This document shows positions 1-8,607 of a stretch of DNA of 64,000 nt, piece after piece. The DNA is from JACCZX01 sp963791315 (lineage in GTDB: Bacteria; Pseudomonadota; Gammaproteobacteria; Burkholderiales; Burkholderiaceae_F), in assembly GCA_963791315.1 (NCBI GenBank), contig CAWBRQ010000007.1:682001-746000 (forward strand). The letters are read 5' to 3'. Under the pieces are notes generated by a model. It had not been told where the DNA came from. It searched no databases and saw nothing but the letters and a program-made list of their open reading frames with translations. The stretch's first letter is position 1, and each line of letters opens with the position of its first letter. The translations under genes and the position numbers were made by a program.

Positions 1-94
1 CTTCACGAATGATCTTGGTCCAGAGCGAACCACGCTTCGCATCCTGGCGGTTCTTGCGATGCTGAATGTTGGCCCACTTGGAATGGCCGGCCAT
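1..94 (-). CDS. yebC: YebC/PmpR family protein, N-terminal fragment
   Basis: The gene reads leftward off the window edge, so only the first 31 codons are present. They begin MAGHSKWANIQHRKN and continue with the basic stretch typical of the N terminus of YebC/PmpR proteins, which is nearly invariant in the family. Family members are about 240 residues long and act as DNA-binding regulators or, in recent work, as translation factors that relieve ribosome stalling at proline runs. The start is the ATG read from 94 to 92. The identification rests on the N-terminal signature alone. Confidence 0.85.
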   Translation of the reverse strand, partial: MAGHSKWANIQHRKNRQDAKRGSLWTKIIRE

Positions 95-210
95 GGAAAT
101 GTTCGATTCGGAAAGGGGCGCGAGTGTAACAAGCACCGCTCGATGAGCAGCTGTGCCGCGTGATCCAGGTTCGGCTACGCTTTGGGAAACATCCGTGAGG
201 CGAGGCGTCG

Positions 211-1734
211 ATGGCGGAACCGCTGGTGATTGCAATATCGGGCAAGACCGAACTCGCGATGCTGCCGGCGCTTGCCAACCGGCACGGCTGCATCACCGGT
301 GCGACGGGTACCGGGAAGACCGTGACGCTGCAGAAGATGGCGGAAAGTTTTTCGAACATCGGCGTGCCGGTGTTTATGGCCGACATCAAGGGCGATCTGA
401 CCGGCATTGCGAAAACAGGGCAGCTCAACGACAAACTGAAGGCGCGGCTGGCCGAGCATTCGCTGCCTGAGCCTAAATGGCAGGCCTGCCCGGTGACGCT
501 TTGGGACATCTGGGGTGAGCAGGGTCATCCAGTGCGCGCGACGGTCTCGGACATGGGGCCGCTGCTGTTCGCGCGCCTGCTCAATCTGAATGAAACACAG
601 GAGGGGGTGCTGGCGCTGGTGTTCAAGGTGGCCGACGACAACGGCCTGTTGCTACTCGATCTGAAGGACTTGCGGGCGATAGTGCAGTACGTCGGCGATA
701 ACGCTGCGCAGTTCAAGACGCAGTACGGCAACGTATCGTCGGCGTCGATTGGCGCGATTCAGCGCGGGCTTCTGCAGATCGAAGAACAGGGCGGAACAAA
801 ATTCTTCGGCGAACCGATGCTGGATATCGCTGATCTGATGCAAACGGCCGACGGCAAAGGGGTGGTCAACATCCTAGCGGCCGACAAGCTGATGGATAAC
901 CCACGGCTGTATGCGAGTTTTCTGTTGTGGCTGCTGTCGGAGCTGTTCGAGAATCTGCCGGAGGTCGGCGATCGCGACAAACCGAAGCTTGTGTTCTTCT
1001 TCGATGAAGCGCACTTGCTGTTCAACGATGCGCCGGCGGCGGTGCTCGACAAGGTCGAACAGGTGGTGCGGCTGATCCGCTCCAAAGGCGTCGGCGTTTA
1101 CTTCGTGACGCAAAATCCGATCGACATTCCCGACAAAGTGCTGGGCCAGCTCGGCAACCGCGTGCAGCATGCGCTGCGCGCATTCACCCCGCGTGATCAG
1201 AAGGCGGTCAAAACGGTGGCCGAGACGATGCGCGCCAATCCAAAATTCGACATGACCAAAGCCATCCTCGAACTCGGCGTCGGCGAAGCGCTGGTGAGCT
1301 TTCTAGATGCCAAGGGAACGCCGACCATTACCGAGCGTGCCTGGGTGCTGGCGCCCGGCTCGCAGCTGGGGCCGATTACGCCGGATGACCGGAAGCGATT
1401 GATCACCACCTCGATCGTCGCTGGCACTTACGAAAAAACGGTGGATCGTGATTCAGCCTTTGAAATGCTGAAGGCGCGCGCCGAAGCCGCGTCGCCACCG
1501 GCGGGTGCCGTTCGGGGCAAGCCCGGCGCCGCTGCGCAAGCGCCTGCCGGCGGCGGCGTCGTGGGCGGTCTCGGCGACATCCTGTTCGGCTCGACTGGTC
1601 CGCGCGGTGGCCACCGCGAAGGAATGGTCGAAGCGCTGAGTAAAAGCGCCGCACGCTCAGTCGGATCGTCGCTCGCGCGTGAAATCACGCGCGGAGTTCT
1701 TGGTTCGATACTAGGCGGCAAGCGAGGACGTTAG
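211..1734 (+). CDS. HerA-like ATP-binding protein, DUF853 family (YjgR-like)
   Basis: A 507-residue P-loop ATPase of the HerA/VirD4 superfamily. Walker A is GATGTGKT at residues 30-37; Walker B lies in the KLVFFFDEAHLLF segment near residue 260. The C terminus (about 430-507) is rich in Ala, Gly and Pro and looks disordered, ending in a basic helix. E. coli YjgR has the same length and layout. The biochemical role of DUF853 proteins is not settled; the fold suggests a ring-shaped DNA-translocating ATPase, but no nuclease partner is encoded next to it. The ATG at 211 lies 19 bases before Walker A's expected spacing and gives the family's usual N terminus. The frame is intact. Confidence 0.85.
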   Translation: MAEPLVIAISGKTELAMLPALANRHGCITGATGTGKTVTLQKMAESFSNIGVPVFMADIKGDLTGIAKTGQLNDKLKARLAEHSLPEPKWQACPVTLWDIWGEQGHPVRATVSDMGPLLFARLLNLNETQEGVLALVFKVADDNGLLLLDLKDLRAIVQYVGDNAAQFKTQYGNVSSASIGAIQRGLLQIEEQGGTKFFGEPMLDIADLMQTADGKGVVNILAADKLMDNPRLYASFLLWLLSELFENLPEVGDRDKPKLVFFFDEAHLLFNDAPAAVLDKVEQVVRLIRSKGVGVYFVTQNPIDIPDKVLGQLGNRVQHALRAFTPRDQKAVKTVAETMRANPKFDMTKAILELGVGEALVSFLDAKGTPTITERAWVLAPGSQLGPITPDDRKRLITTSIVAGTYEKTVDRDSAFEMLKARAEAASPPAGAVRGKPGAAAQAPAGGGVVGGLGDILFGSTGPRGGHREGMVEALSKSAARSVGSSLAREITRGVLGSILGGKRGR

Positions 1735-1753
1735 CCGTAAGACAGCTGGCGCC

Positions 1754-2218
1754 ATGTCTGCGTTGAACGCTGTGCTTACCGCGATCGAAACTTGGCCGCT
1801 GTCAGAGGCGATACGTCGCTCGATATGGGCGTATCCAGCCCTTGAGACGATTCACATCGCGTCGTTCGCGGCGGTGGTCGGATCGCTGATGGTGCTTGAG
1901 CTGCGAGTATTTGGTGCGGTGCCGGCGGTCCCGCTGTCGCCGCTGGCGCGCCTTGCGGTGCCGATCGCATTGACGTCGTTTGCAGTGGCGGCGACAGCCG
2001 GCTTGCTGATGCTGATTTCGAGCGCGACCGAGGTCGTCACCAACCAGGCGTTTCAGATCAAACTCGCCTTGATCGCAATCGCCGGTGTCAACGCGTGGTG
2101 GTTTCATCGGCGTGGCAGCCTCGCCCTCCACGATGGCGTTGCAAAGGCGCAGTCCTTGCTCTCGATCATGCTCTGGTTCGGTGTCATCGCCTGCGGCCGC
2201 CTAATTGCCTACGTTTAG
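1754..2218 (+). CDS. DUF6644-like integral membrane protein
   Basis: A 154-residue hydrophobic protein with about four predicted membrane helices (roughly residues 28-50, 60-85, 95-115 and 130-152). The pattern around the ETIHI and LELRVFG segments of the first helix region matches my recollection of DUF6644 proteins, which have no known function. It begins 19 bases after the HerA-like gene and is followed closely by a secreted DUF6152-type protein, with which it probably forms a transcription unit. The family name is from memory of sequence style, so it is less certain than the membrane topology. Confidence 0.65.
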   Translation: MSALNAVLTAIETWPLSEAIRRSIWAYPALETIHIASFAAVVGSLMVLELRVFGAVPAVPLSPLARLAVPIALTSFAVAATAGLLMLISSATEVVTNQAFQIKLALIAIAGVNAWWFHRRGSLALHDGVAKAQSLLSIMLWFGVIACGRLIAYV

Positions 2219-2242
2219 TTGCCACCGTTTGAGGACGTCAGC

Positions 2243-2713
2243 ATGAAGCGTCGCCACTTCATTCACTTGACGATCGGTTCACTGCTCGCCGCGCCGGTGC
2301 TCGCACATCACGGCTGGTCAGGTTTCGATCAGGACAAGCCGCTGTACCTGAGCGGTACGTTGACGCAGGTAAGGTGGCAGAACCCGCATGCCGAAGTCAT
2401 GCTGCGCGTTGACGCAACCAAGCTGCCCGAGGGCATGTCGTCACGCGTCGTTCCGGCGCAACAGCAATCGGTCGACGGCGCCGGCATTCTCAAGAAGGTG
2501 CAGGTGCCTGCGAATCCGGTCGGCGTCTGGGAAGTCGAATTTGCGCCGTTGTCGCGCATGCAAGCCTGGGGACTGTCGCAGCCGCTCAAGGTTGGCGACC
2601 GAATCGAAGTGATCGGCTACGGGCTGGCGGATGACACCAAGCGGCTGCTGCGCGCCGAGTATTTATTCATCAACGGCAAGGGGTACGCGTTTAGATCGTC
2701 GCCGGTGAATTAG
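2243..2713 (+). CDS. DUF6152-like exported protein
   Basis: A 156-residue protein with an N-terminal signal peptide (MKRRHFIHLTIGS then a hydrophobic core ending at Ala-His-His-Gly). The mature part contains the HHGWSGFDQ and WQNPHAEV segments characteristic of DUF6152, a small periplasmic beta-rich domain of unknown function. The ATG at 2243 was chosen over the in-frame TTG at 2219 because it places the charged Lys-Arg-Arg directly at the start of the signal sequence. Pairing with the membrane protein just upstream is typical of small envelope operons, but the function is unknown. Confidence 0.7.
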   Translation: MKRRHFIHLTIGSLLAAPVLAHHGWSGFDQDKPLYLSGTLTQVRWQNPHAEVMLRVDATKLPEGMSSRVVPAQQQSVDGAGILKKVQVPANPVGVWEVEFAPLSRMQAWGLSQPLKVGDRIEVIGYGLADDTKRLLRAEYLFINGKGYAFRSSPVN

Positions 2714-2732
2714 CACCCTTTTTCAAGCCGAT

Positions 2733-2759
2733 TTAGCACTCGCGAAGCACGAGTGCTTT
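2733..2759 (+). promoter_or_regulatory. CIRCE-like inverted repeat (candidate HrcA operator)
   Basis: TTAGCACTC, nine bases, then GAGTGCTTT. The published CIRCE consensus is TTAGCACTC-N9-GAGTGCTAA, so the left arm is perfect, the spacer is exactly 9, and the right arm matches at 7 of 9 positions. It lies 110 bases before the AAA+ gene at 2870. CIRCE is bound by the heat-shock repressor HrcA, usually before groESL or dnaK operons. The inverted repeat could alternatively be the terminator of the preceding DUF6152 gene, but the arm sequence and spacer are too close to CIRCE to ignore. Confidence 0.6.
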
Positions 2760-2869
2760 GTTGCATTCTCGCTTTAGTAGTCTTTTTGGCTTCTATCAGT
2801 CAGGGTTTTACATGTATACCGTTTATGAGCTTCCGCGTTGATTCGAATGCAGCGTGAACGGAGGTCTGA

Positions 2870-3859
2870 ATGAGCGTACCTGCAGTGATACCGTCGCCGA
2901 TCGCGATCGCGGGGTTCAAGGACGTCTATCAGGTGTTGCGCGTTGAAGACGCGCTGACCGGCCTGCAGGAGCTCGGCGCCAGCGCGAGCGAAGCGTTGCG
3001 GGCAACCTACGTCAAGATGATTCGCAGCGGTGGCCAGCGCTTTGTGACCAAGCCGGCCGCGCTGCCCGACATCGATGCGCTGATCAACGAGTTGCCGAAC
3101 TTCGAGGCGCCACTGCAGGACATCCGCAAACAGCTGGCGCTCTGCCTGTCATCGGACGATCCGCTCGAACTCGAACCTATTTTGCTGCTCGGGGAACCGG
3201 GCATCGGAAAGACGCACTTCGCACGCCGTCTCGCAAAATTACTCGGTACCGGCTACAACTTTATCGGCATGAGCTCGCTGACTGCGGGTTGGATTCTTTC
3301 GGGAGCATCGGCGCAGTGGAAAAACGCGAAGCCGGGCAAGGTTTTCGACGCCCTGGTCAACGGTGACTACGCCAATCCGGTGATTGTCGTCGATGAAATC
3401 GACAAGGCAGGCAGCGACACTCAATACGACCCGCTGGGCAGCCTGTACACGCTGCTCGAGCACGACACCGCTACCGAATTCGTCGATGAGTTTGTCGAAG
3501 TGCCGATCGACGCATCCGACGTCGTCTGGATCGCTACTGCGAACGACGCGCACTCGATTCCGTCGCCGATATTGAACCGGATGAACGTGTACGCGATCGA
3601 CCCTCCGGATCACGAAGGCTCGCGCCGCATCGCGCGCTGCATCTACGACGAGCTGCGCAGTGAGCACGCGTGGGGCCAGACATTTCCGGTAGAGCTTGCC
3701 GATGAAAGCTTGAACCGACTCGCCCGGTTAAAGCCGCGCGAGATGCGGCGCGTGTTGCTGGCTGCTTTCGGAACCGCGAAGCTGGCGGGCCGTAACGAAG
3801 TCCAGCCGGATGACATCACCGAGGAGCGCGCCGCAAAAAAATCGCGCATCGGCTTCTAG
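2870..3859 (+). CDS. AAA+ ATPase, Lon-type ATPase module without protease domain
   Basis: A 329-residue AAA+ protein. Residues 1-100 form a helical N-terminal part; Walker A is GEPGIGKT at 108-115 and Walker B VIVVDEID at 171-178, followed by a sensor-1 Asn (IATAND) and a C-terminal lid with Arg-rich sensor-2 region (LKPREMRR). The organisation resembles the ATPase core of Lon, but there is no Ser-Lys protease domain, and the protein ends after the lid. A strong GGAGGT ribosome site sits 7 bases before the ATG. With a CIRCE-like element upstream, a stress-induced unfoldase or remodelling role is a reasonable inference, not shown by the sequence. Confidence 0.75.
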   Translation: MSVPAVIPSPIAIAGFKDVYQVLRVEDALTGLQELGASASEALRATYVKMIRSGGQRFVTKPAALPDIDALINELPNFEAPLQDIRKQLALCLSSDDPLELEPILLLGEPGIGKTHFARRLAKLLGTGYNFIGMSSLTAGWILSGASAQWKNAKPGKVFDALVNGDYANPVIVVDEIDKAGSDTQYDPLGSLYTLLEHDTATEFVDEFVEVPIDASDVVWIATANDAHSIPSPILNRMNVYAIDPPDHEGSRRIARCIYDELRSEHAWGQTFPVELADESLNRLARLKPREMRRVLLAAFGTAKLAGRNEVQPDDITEERAAKKSRIGF

Positions 3860-3881
3860 ACAAGCGCTACCGGCCAACGCG

Positions 3882-4355
3882 TCAAGGTTTTCTTAACGCC
3901 TTTACTTGCTCGGCAGCGACGCGCGTGTACACCGGTCCCCATAACGGGTGGCCGACTTCGGCATCCGTTAACTTGAAGTTCGGATCAGCGGTGAATGCAG
4001 CGCGGAATGCCGATTCGCATTCTGCCGGGCGGCTGTATGCGCAGGCGATGAACGCGAGATGCTTGTTCGCGGCTGCCACATCACTGCGGTCGTGTAATCC
4101 TTCAGCAAGTGCGCGCTTGAACATCACTTCGGCGCGTTCGTACTGGCCGTCTTCATAAAAACGCATGCCGTTGATGTATGAACGCTCGGCCGGCTGCTCG
4201 TACAGACGGGCGATGCTGATCGACGGCGGTGGCGGTTGGGGCGGCGCGCGCGGCGGTTCGAGCAACGCGCAGCCGCCGATGACGACGCCGAGCACGGCAC
4301 CGGCGGACAGCCGGTGAACATTGCGCAACGTTGTGCTGGTTGAAACCTGGCTCAT
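3882..4355 (-). CDS. TssQ-like lipoprotein with tetratricopeptide-type helices
   Basis: A 157-residue lipoprotein. The N terminus has a signal peptide with lipobox VIGGC, the lipidated Cys being residue 29, followed by a Pro-rich linker. Residues 55-150 form TPR-like helix pairs (YINGMRFYEDGQYERAEVMF). The overall layout matches the TssQ family of T6SS-associated lipoproteins found in Burkholderiales. Its start overlaps the end of the pseudokinase gene by 4 bases, so the two are translationally coupled. No core type VI secretion gene lies in this window, so the link to T6SS is by family resemblance only. Confidence 0.6.
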   Translation of the reverse strand: MSQVSTSTTLRNVHRLSAGAVLGVVIGGCALLEPPRAPPQPPPPSISIARLYEQPAERSYINGMRFYEDGQYERAEVMFKRALAEGLHDRSDVAAANKHLAFIACAYSRPAECESAFRAAFTADPNFKLTDAEVGHPLWGPVYTRVAAEQVKALRKP

Positions 4356-5803
4356 TGAAACAAGTGGCTGATTCGCAGCGGACGACCCGGCTCGACGTCA
4401 ACCTCGGTGACATACGGCTGACGCTGTCCGTTGCGCAGTTCGATCGTATGGCGTCCGCTGGGCAACTGGAGCTGCGCCAGCGGCGGCGTTGTCCCGGTTC
4501 TCGCCCCGTTGACGAACACCTCGGCCCAGGGTGCGACGGCAAAGACCACGATGCCCTTTTCGTTGCCAGGCGCACTTGCCTTCGCAGGACGGAGCATGTT
4601 TCCGCGCGGAACAGATTGAGCTGCGGGCTCGGCTCGCAAACCGGACGCTGGCGCCGAATTCTCGCTCGCTGCCACGGGTGCGCCTTCGCCCGATGGCTCG
4701 GACTGCGGAGCTCGACTCGCAGACGATGCGGCAACCACGTCACGGGCAGACTGGCGGGCGCTATCCCGCCACGCTGCGCCGAAAGCGGCGATCAGCGCGA
4801 TCGCGCATGCGGCAGCACCGAGCGCCACATGGTTGCTCGAACGGGGCGGCCGGCGGTTGATGCGCATTGTGGTTTGGACGCCGACAGTTGCGACGCGCAT
4901 CTGGGCCGTCGGCACGATCGCGATCTGCGCAGGCATGCCGGTAATTGTCAGAGCATTCGGTGGTTGATTTCCACGATTGCCCCACAAGAATGTCGTCAGC
5001 GCATTGCGGAACTGCGCGGCCGTGCCGAATGGCCGCGCGCCATGCAACTCAAGTGCGTTCTCGGCGATCTCCGCCAGCGCCAATGGTGCAGCCGGTCGAA
5101 TCTCGATGATCGGGCTTTCGCCGCCCTTGCGAGCACGCAGCGCATGCAGATCCGGCCGTGTGCCGGTTAGCAGCAGAAACAGCAGCGCGCCGAGCGCACG
5201 AATATCCTTGCGGCGCGCTTCCGGCCCCAGCTCGTTCTGAAAGTACGGCAGCATCGCTTGCGTCCCAGCAAGTTCGAAATCGCCGGTCGCGCCGCTATCG
5301 ATCCATCCACCGAAGCCCATCACTTTGGGCACCTTGTCGGGTTCTTGCAGATAAATGCGCGACGGTGCCAAGTGTCCGTGCGGTACGCCGCGCGCGTGCG
5401 CGTGCTCAACCGCGTCGGCTACGCGCGCGGCGATATCCGCGGCCTGCAGCACGCCGGGGTGAAAGCCATCGTGTAACGCCTCGTCAAGCAGCTTGCCGTC
5501 GACTCGCTCAAGTGCCAAAAAGCCGATGTTGTGTACGCGGCCGGCGTCGAACACCGTCACGATGTGCGGATGATGCAAACGGCCTGCGGCCTGCGCTTGA
5601 CGCGTGAAGGCCTGTTCGATGCGTTCATGGCCAGCGGATTCTTCACCGCGCCGCGCCTGCAACTGCACCGCCTTTAACACCAGCTCCCGGTTCAGCACCG
5701 GATCCATGGCCAGATACGCGACGGTATGCCGATCGCGCCGCAATTCGCGCAGGATCGAATAGCGGCCGATCAGCTTGAGATTCTGGGTAAGCGCTTCGGG
5801 CAT
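4352..5803 (-). CDS. Ser/Thr pseudokinase with membrane segment and C-terminal PEGA domain
   Basis: A 483-residue protein with a protein kinase fold (about 12-270), a membrane helix near residues 325-345 and a periplasmic PEGA domain in the last 70 residues. The beta-3 lysine is kept (VLK, K44), but the glycine loop reads RRDRHT in place of GRGSYG, the HRD motif reads HGH (142-144) and the DFG motif reads GFG (163-165). Both catalytic aspartates and the loop glycines are therefore lost, which predicts a pseudokinase. It is a paralogue of the active kinase 88 bases upstream and overlaps the lipoprotein gene downstream. A regulatory or scaffold role for the neighbouring kinase is an inference. 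Confidence 0.85.
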   Translation of the reverse strand: MPEALTQNLKLIGRYSILRELRRDRHTVAYLAMDPVLNRELVLKAVQLQARRGEESAGHERIEQAFTRQAQAAGRLHHPHIVTVFDAGRVHNIGFLALERVDGKLLDEALHDGFHPGVLQAADIAARVADAVEHAHARGVPHGHLAPSRIYLQEPDKVPKVMGFGGWIDSGATGDFELAGTQAMLPYFQNELGPEARRKDIRALGALLFLLLTGTRPDLHALRARKGGESPIIEIRPAAPLALAEIAENALELHGARPFGTAAQFRNALTTFLWGNRGNQPPNALTITGMPAQIAIVPTAQMRVATVGVQTTMRINRRPPRSSNHVALGAAACAIALIAAFGAAWRDSARQSARDVVAASSASRAPQSEPSGEGAPVAASENSAPASGLRAEPAAQSVPRGNMLRPAKASAPGNEKGIVVFAVAPWAEVFVNGARTGTTPPLAQLQLPSGRHTIELRNGQRQPYVTEVDVEPGRPLRISHLFQ

Positions 5804-5891
5804 CTGGAGGGGCGGTGTTGCCTCAGGCTAGCAGCATATGCACACACCACCAATCGGCGCTAACGGACAAAAAGCACGCCGAAAGGAGTGC

Positions 5892-7337
5892 TTAGAAGCG
5901 ATGCTGCAGGCCGAGGTTCTCACCCGACTTGATCTCGACGCGCGCGATGAACGGTGCGGCCGAGCCATTCCGAATCTCGATCGTATGCAGGCCCGGAGCC
6001 AACGTCAGTTGCGTCAGCGGCGGTGACACGCCGCGCGCGCTGCCGTCGACGCTGATCTCACCCCACGGTGACACTGCCAACGTCACGGTGCCGTCGCGCG
6101 GCGGCAGTACCGGTGCTGGCGGCGGCTCGACCTTGCGGCGGATAGAGGCCTTCGCTTCAGCAGCTTGCGACTCAAGCAACGCTGCGGCGGCGAGAGCCTC
6201 TGGCGTCGGTTGCGGGTCGACCGGCGGCGCGGGCGTGACCGGCTGCACCGCAATCACCGGCGCTAAGGTTTCCACTGGAGGTGGCGGCAACGCACCCTCC
6301 CGACGCAACGCCGCTACCAGCACGATGATCGCTGCCGCTCCGGTCACGATCGCTACCATCGCGCGTCCACTCAGCGCACTCTTACGTGACGGCACAGTGG
6401 CTGCTCGGGACTCACTTCCGCGCGCCGCAATCGCGGCATCGGCGGCGGGCGCGCGTGAGCCGTCTACGAAATCGGCGAGCGCATTGCGCAGCTCGGCGGC
6501 CTTCTGGTAGCGCGCCGCAGGCTCCTTGGCCATCGCCTTGCGGACGATTTCGACGAGCGCAGGTGGCGTTTCCGAGCGAATGCGATCGACCGGTTTGGGA
6601 TTTGCGGCCAGCACCTGATCGAGCGTTTCATCGACCGTGCGCCCGTCAAACGCACGGCGGCCGCATAGAAGCTCATACAAGATCGTGCCGAGCGAAAAGA
6701 TGTCGCTGCGCGCATCGAGCGTCGCGCCATCGGCCTGTTCGGGCGACATGTAATTCGGAGTGCCGACCAGCTGGCGCGTGCCCCGCAGCTTTGTCTCAGG
6801 CACTGGCGCGAGCGCGGTGCCGAAGTCGAGCAGCTTCGGCTTCAGATCACGCGAAAGAAAAATATTGCTGGGCTTGATGTCGCGATGGACGAGCCCTCGC
6901 TTGTTGGCGTAGTGGATCGCATCGGCCACTCGCATCATCATCGCTGCCGACTGGCGCGGGCTCATGCGGTTGCCGCTCGCCAGATATTCGTGCAGGTCCT
7001 GGCCGTGCAGCCGTTCCATTGCGATGTACGCAAACGAGTCGGTCTTGCCGGCGTCGTAGATCGTCACGATGCTCGGATGGCTCATGCCGCCGGCCGATTT
7101 TGCTTCGTGCAGAAAGCTCGCTTCGATCTGCGTACGAAACTGGTCTTCACGTGCCAGCGGAATGATCTTGATCGCAACTTCACGCGCCAAAACAGGATCG
7201 TGTGCCGCGTACACGACGCCATACGAGCCGCGACCAATCTCGTTCAAGATCGTGAAGCGGCCGATCGTCTTCGGAGGCGCATGAACCGGCGCGTCGAGCG
7301 GGTCGAGCGGAACGGTGGCAGTGAAGGGTTCAGACAT
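5892..7337 (-). CDS. Membrane Ser/Thr protein kinase with C-terminal PEGA domain
   Basis: A 481-residue Hanks-type kinase. Motifs in order: glycine loop GRGSYG (35-40), lysine K57 in VAIK, HRD at 151-153 followed by IKPSN, DFG at 171-173, and the SPE motif near 198-200. A single membrane helix (about 327-347) follows an Ala-rich linker, then a Pro-rich stretch, and a PEGA domain closes the protein, so the kinase domain is cytoplasmic and the PEGA domain periplasmic. All catalytic residues are present. It is the first gene of a minus-strand set with the pseudokinase and the TssQ-like lipoprotein, which suggests a signalling module reading the envelope. Confidence 0.9.
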   Translation of the reverse strand: MSEPFTATVPLDPLDAPVHAPPKTIGRFTILNEIGRGSYGVVYAAHDPVLAREVAIKIIPLAREDQFRTQIEASFLHEAKSAGGMSHPSIVTIYDAGKTDSFAYIAMERLHGQDLHEYLASGNRMSPRQSAAMMMRVADAIHYANKRGLVHRDIKPSNIFLSRDLKPKLLDFGTALAPVPETKLRGTRQLVGTPNYMSPEQADGATLDARSDIFSLGTILYELLCGRRAFDGRTVDETLDQVLAANPKPVDRIRSETPPALVEIVRKAMAKEPAARYQKAAELRNALADFVDGSRAPAADAAIAARGSESRAATVPSRKSALSGRAMVAIVTGAAAIIVLVAALRREGALPPPPVETLAPVIAVQPVTPAPPVDPQPTPEALAAAALLESQAAEAKASIRRKVEPPPAPVLPPRDGTVTLAVSPWGEISVDGSARGVSPPLTQLTLAPGLHTIEIRNGSAAPFIARVEIKSGENLGLQHRF

Positions 7338-7434
7338 CGGCGCGGCGCATTATCGCACTGCATGAGGGGTGTGATCTCGCGAATAATCGGTGATCAGCGA
7401 CATCGCTGGCCAGCGGCAGCTGCACGCAGGGTCG

Positions 7435-8607
7435 CTAGCGCGAAAATATGATTCGCTCGTTTCGAAGCAGACGACCTTGAGCGAATAGTGCAGCCGCGGT
7501 AATCGCTATCGCGATGCCACCCGGCAGCAGAATGTCGACCGCTGTGATGGCTTCGCCGCGCAACGCGCGCATCATCACTGCCTGCTGCGCCATTGCGGGC
7601 ACGAAAAGCTGCCACGCAGCGTCGCGAATCGAGATGAACAGCGGCACGATCGGCGTGAAATTGACCAGCATCGCGAGGTAGGTCGCATACGTTTGCGCCT
7701 CTTTGTGACTGCGCCCGTAGGTAGCTGCAAGCATGTTCAGCGACGCGATCATCGCGGAAAACGGCAGCAGCATCACGATGAACAACGCGAACTCGCTGAA
7801 GCCGAATTGCATTAGCGCCGAGAGATTCTCGCTGCGTATGAATTGCAGCGCCGTCTTGAAGCCGATCAGCGTCAGGATCACCACGGCGGCCGAGCACAGC
7901 GCGACGACGGCCCATTTTCCGAGTACGACGGCACCTGCTGCGACCGGATTCATCAGCAGCGGCTCGAGCGAGCCTCGCTCGCGCTCGCCGGCCGTGACGT
8001 CGATCGCCACGCTGATCGAGCCTGCAACCGAACCCAGCAGTGCCAGCCATGGGATCAGGAACAACAACTGTGCGCCGCGTGCCTGACTGCTGGCCACGTT
8101 GATTTCCTCGATCTCGACCGCTGCCAGCACCTGAGGACTGACGCCGCGCGCCAGCAGGCGCTGCACGCCGAGCTCACGCGAAAAGCCGCGCACCGCGTTC
8201 AGGGTCATGCGGGTCGCCGGCTGCGCTCGGGTAGCGGTTTCGTCGAACGTAATCGGCAGTCGGATGGTTTCGCCGGCCGCGAGCCGCTGTTCAAACTGAT
8301 CGGGCACCACGATGACGGCATTCTGCAAACGTCCGGACTTGATCTGCGCCGCGTAATCGGCCGGCGCGTCCTTGACGGTCGCGCCGGCCCGCTGCAAGAA
8401 ATTGATCAACGTTGGCGCTGCCGCAGCGTTTGCGACGTAGATCTCGCGCTTTGCGGCGCCTTCTTCGACACTCGCGATAAAGATCGATAGCAGAAACAGC
8501 GTCAGCGGTCCCGCAAGAATCGACGTCACCAGCACGATCATCCAGGTGCGTCGGTCGCGCAGCGCATCCCTCAGCTCCTTGCGGAATACCGTTGCCGTGG
8601 TGCTCAT
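7435..8607 (-). CDS. ABC-2 type exporter permease (NatB-like)
   Basis: A 390-residue membrane protein beginning MSTTATVFRKELRDALRDRR, a hallmark of NatB/ABC-2 permeases, with one N-terminal helix, a large external domain (about 45-180) and five or six C-terminal helices containing the TAGERERGSLEPLL segment. The ATG at 8607 overlaps the stop of the ATPase gene by 4 bases; this sets the start and dismisses 62 extra in-frame codons upstream that are antisense-like filler. It should form an exporter with the ATPase next door. The substrate is unknown; NatAB exports sodium in Bacillus, but many relatives transport other things. Confidence 0.85.
   Translation of the reverse strand: MSTTATVFRKELRDALRDRRTWMIVLVTSILAGPLTLFLLSIFIASVEEGAAKREIYVANAAAAPTLINFLQRAGATVKDAPADYAAQIKSGRLQNAVIVVPDQFEQRLAAGETIRLPITFDETATRAQPATRMTLNAVRGFSRELGVQRLLARGVSPQVLAAVEIEEINVASSQARGAQLLFLIPWLALLGSVAGSISVAIDVTAGERERGSLEPLLMNPVAAGAVVLGKWAVVALCSAAVVILTLIGFKTALQFIRSENLSALMQFGFSEFALFIVMLLPFSAMIASLNMLAATYGRSHKEAQTYATYLAMLVNFTPIVPLFISIRDAAWQLFVPAMAQQAVMMRALRGEAITAVDILLPGGIAIAITAAALFAQGRLLRNERIIFSR

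Noticed and set aside
7338..7434. Gap between the kinase and ABC operons as a possible small RNA
   Set aside because: No conserved hairpin, promoter or terminator pattern could be seen on either strand.
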